Source: WUQU01 sp038849025
GTDB taxonomy: Archaea > Thermoproteota > Bathyarchaeia > Bathyarchaeales > Bathycorpusculaceae
Direction: 5' to 3'
NCBI GenBank assembly: GCA_038849025.1
Contig: JAWCNE010000080.1
Span: 1 to 5,267, forward strand
Length of the DNA: 5,267 nucleotides
A program made the translations under genes and the position numbers. The notes beneath the pieces were generated by a model, which was not told the origin of the DNA, ran no database searches, and saw only the letters and a program-made list of their open reading frames with translations. The stretch's first letter is position 1. Each line of letters starts with the position of its first letter. Shown here in pieces: positions 5,257 through 5,267 of the stretch.

Positions 5257-5267
5257 ATGAGTGAGAA
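5257..5267 (+). CDS. start of the next operon gene (cut by window end)
   Basis: ATG 5257 opens M-S-E and runs off the window after 11 nt. The start is supported by the GAGGA site 7 nt upstream and the 13-nt gap from the previous stop. Gene order in tailed viruses makes a head protein, such as a capsid protein, possible, but there is no protein sequence here to judge from. Confidence 0.55.

Noticed and set aside
1..5267. CRISPR arrays, tRNA or rRNA genes, insertion-sequence ends
   Set aside because: I saw no regularly spaced repeats, no cloverleaf-like sequence, no transposase and no terminal inverted repeats with target duplications.

Overview
The window looks like part of an archaeal tailed virus or provirus. 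It carries a head-assembly protease and a virion-type beta-sandwich protein on the right, and an accessory block on the left. The archaeal reading rests on A/T-rich TATA-like boxes placed where archaeal promoters need them, a gene whose box sits about 26 bp before its ATG (probably leaderless), GTG and TTG starts, and GGTGA/GGAG ribosome sites. The host cannot be named from this sequence; an uncultivated Thermoproteota-like archaeon is only a guess.

Left block (1-2854), A/T-rich: (i) the C-terminal end of a radical SAM protein of the spore photoproduct lyase (SPL)-like type, cut by the window edge; (ii) a complete paralogue of it (345-1421) with the CxxxCxxC cluster motif; (iii) convergent to it, a TcmP (three-Cys-motif partner) protein with a methyltransferase-like fold (2559-1444); (iv) a 54-residue ribbon-helix-helix regulator with a GTG start (2854-2690), in a frame hidden by a longer spurious ORF.

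Intergenic control regions: the 130 bp before tcmP hold a 12-bp direct repeat 31 bp apart and an inverted repeat. The 81 bp between the regulator and the head protease hold a 16-bp palindrome beside a TATA box readable in both directions, then an 8-bp perfect inverted repeat whose loop contains the ribosome site and TTG start of the protease.

Right block (2936-5267), visibly richer in G+C: a multi-module prohead protease, a translationally coupled LamG-like/beta-sandwich virion protein, and the first codons of another gene behind a good ribosome site. This is a rightward virion operon.

Working model: the left block is cargo, a possible nucleic-acid modification or repair module of two SPL-like radical SAM enzymes plus TcmP, set beside the structural operon. 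The small regulator probably controls the divergent promoter region between them. The function of the radical SAM/TcmP pair is not established by anything visible here.
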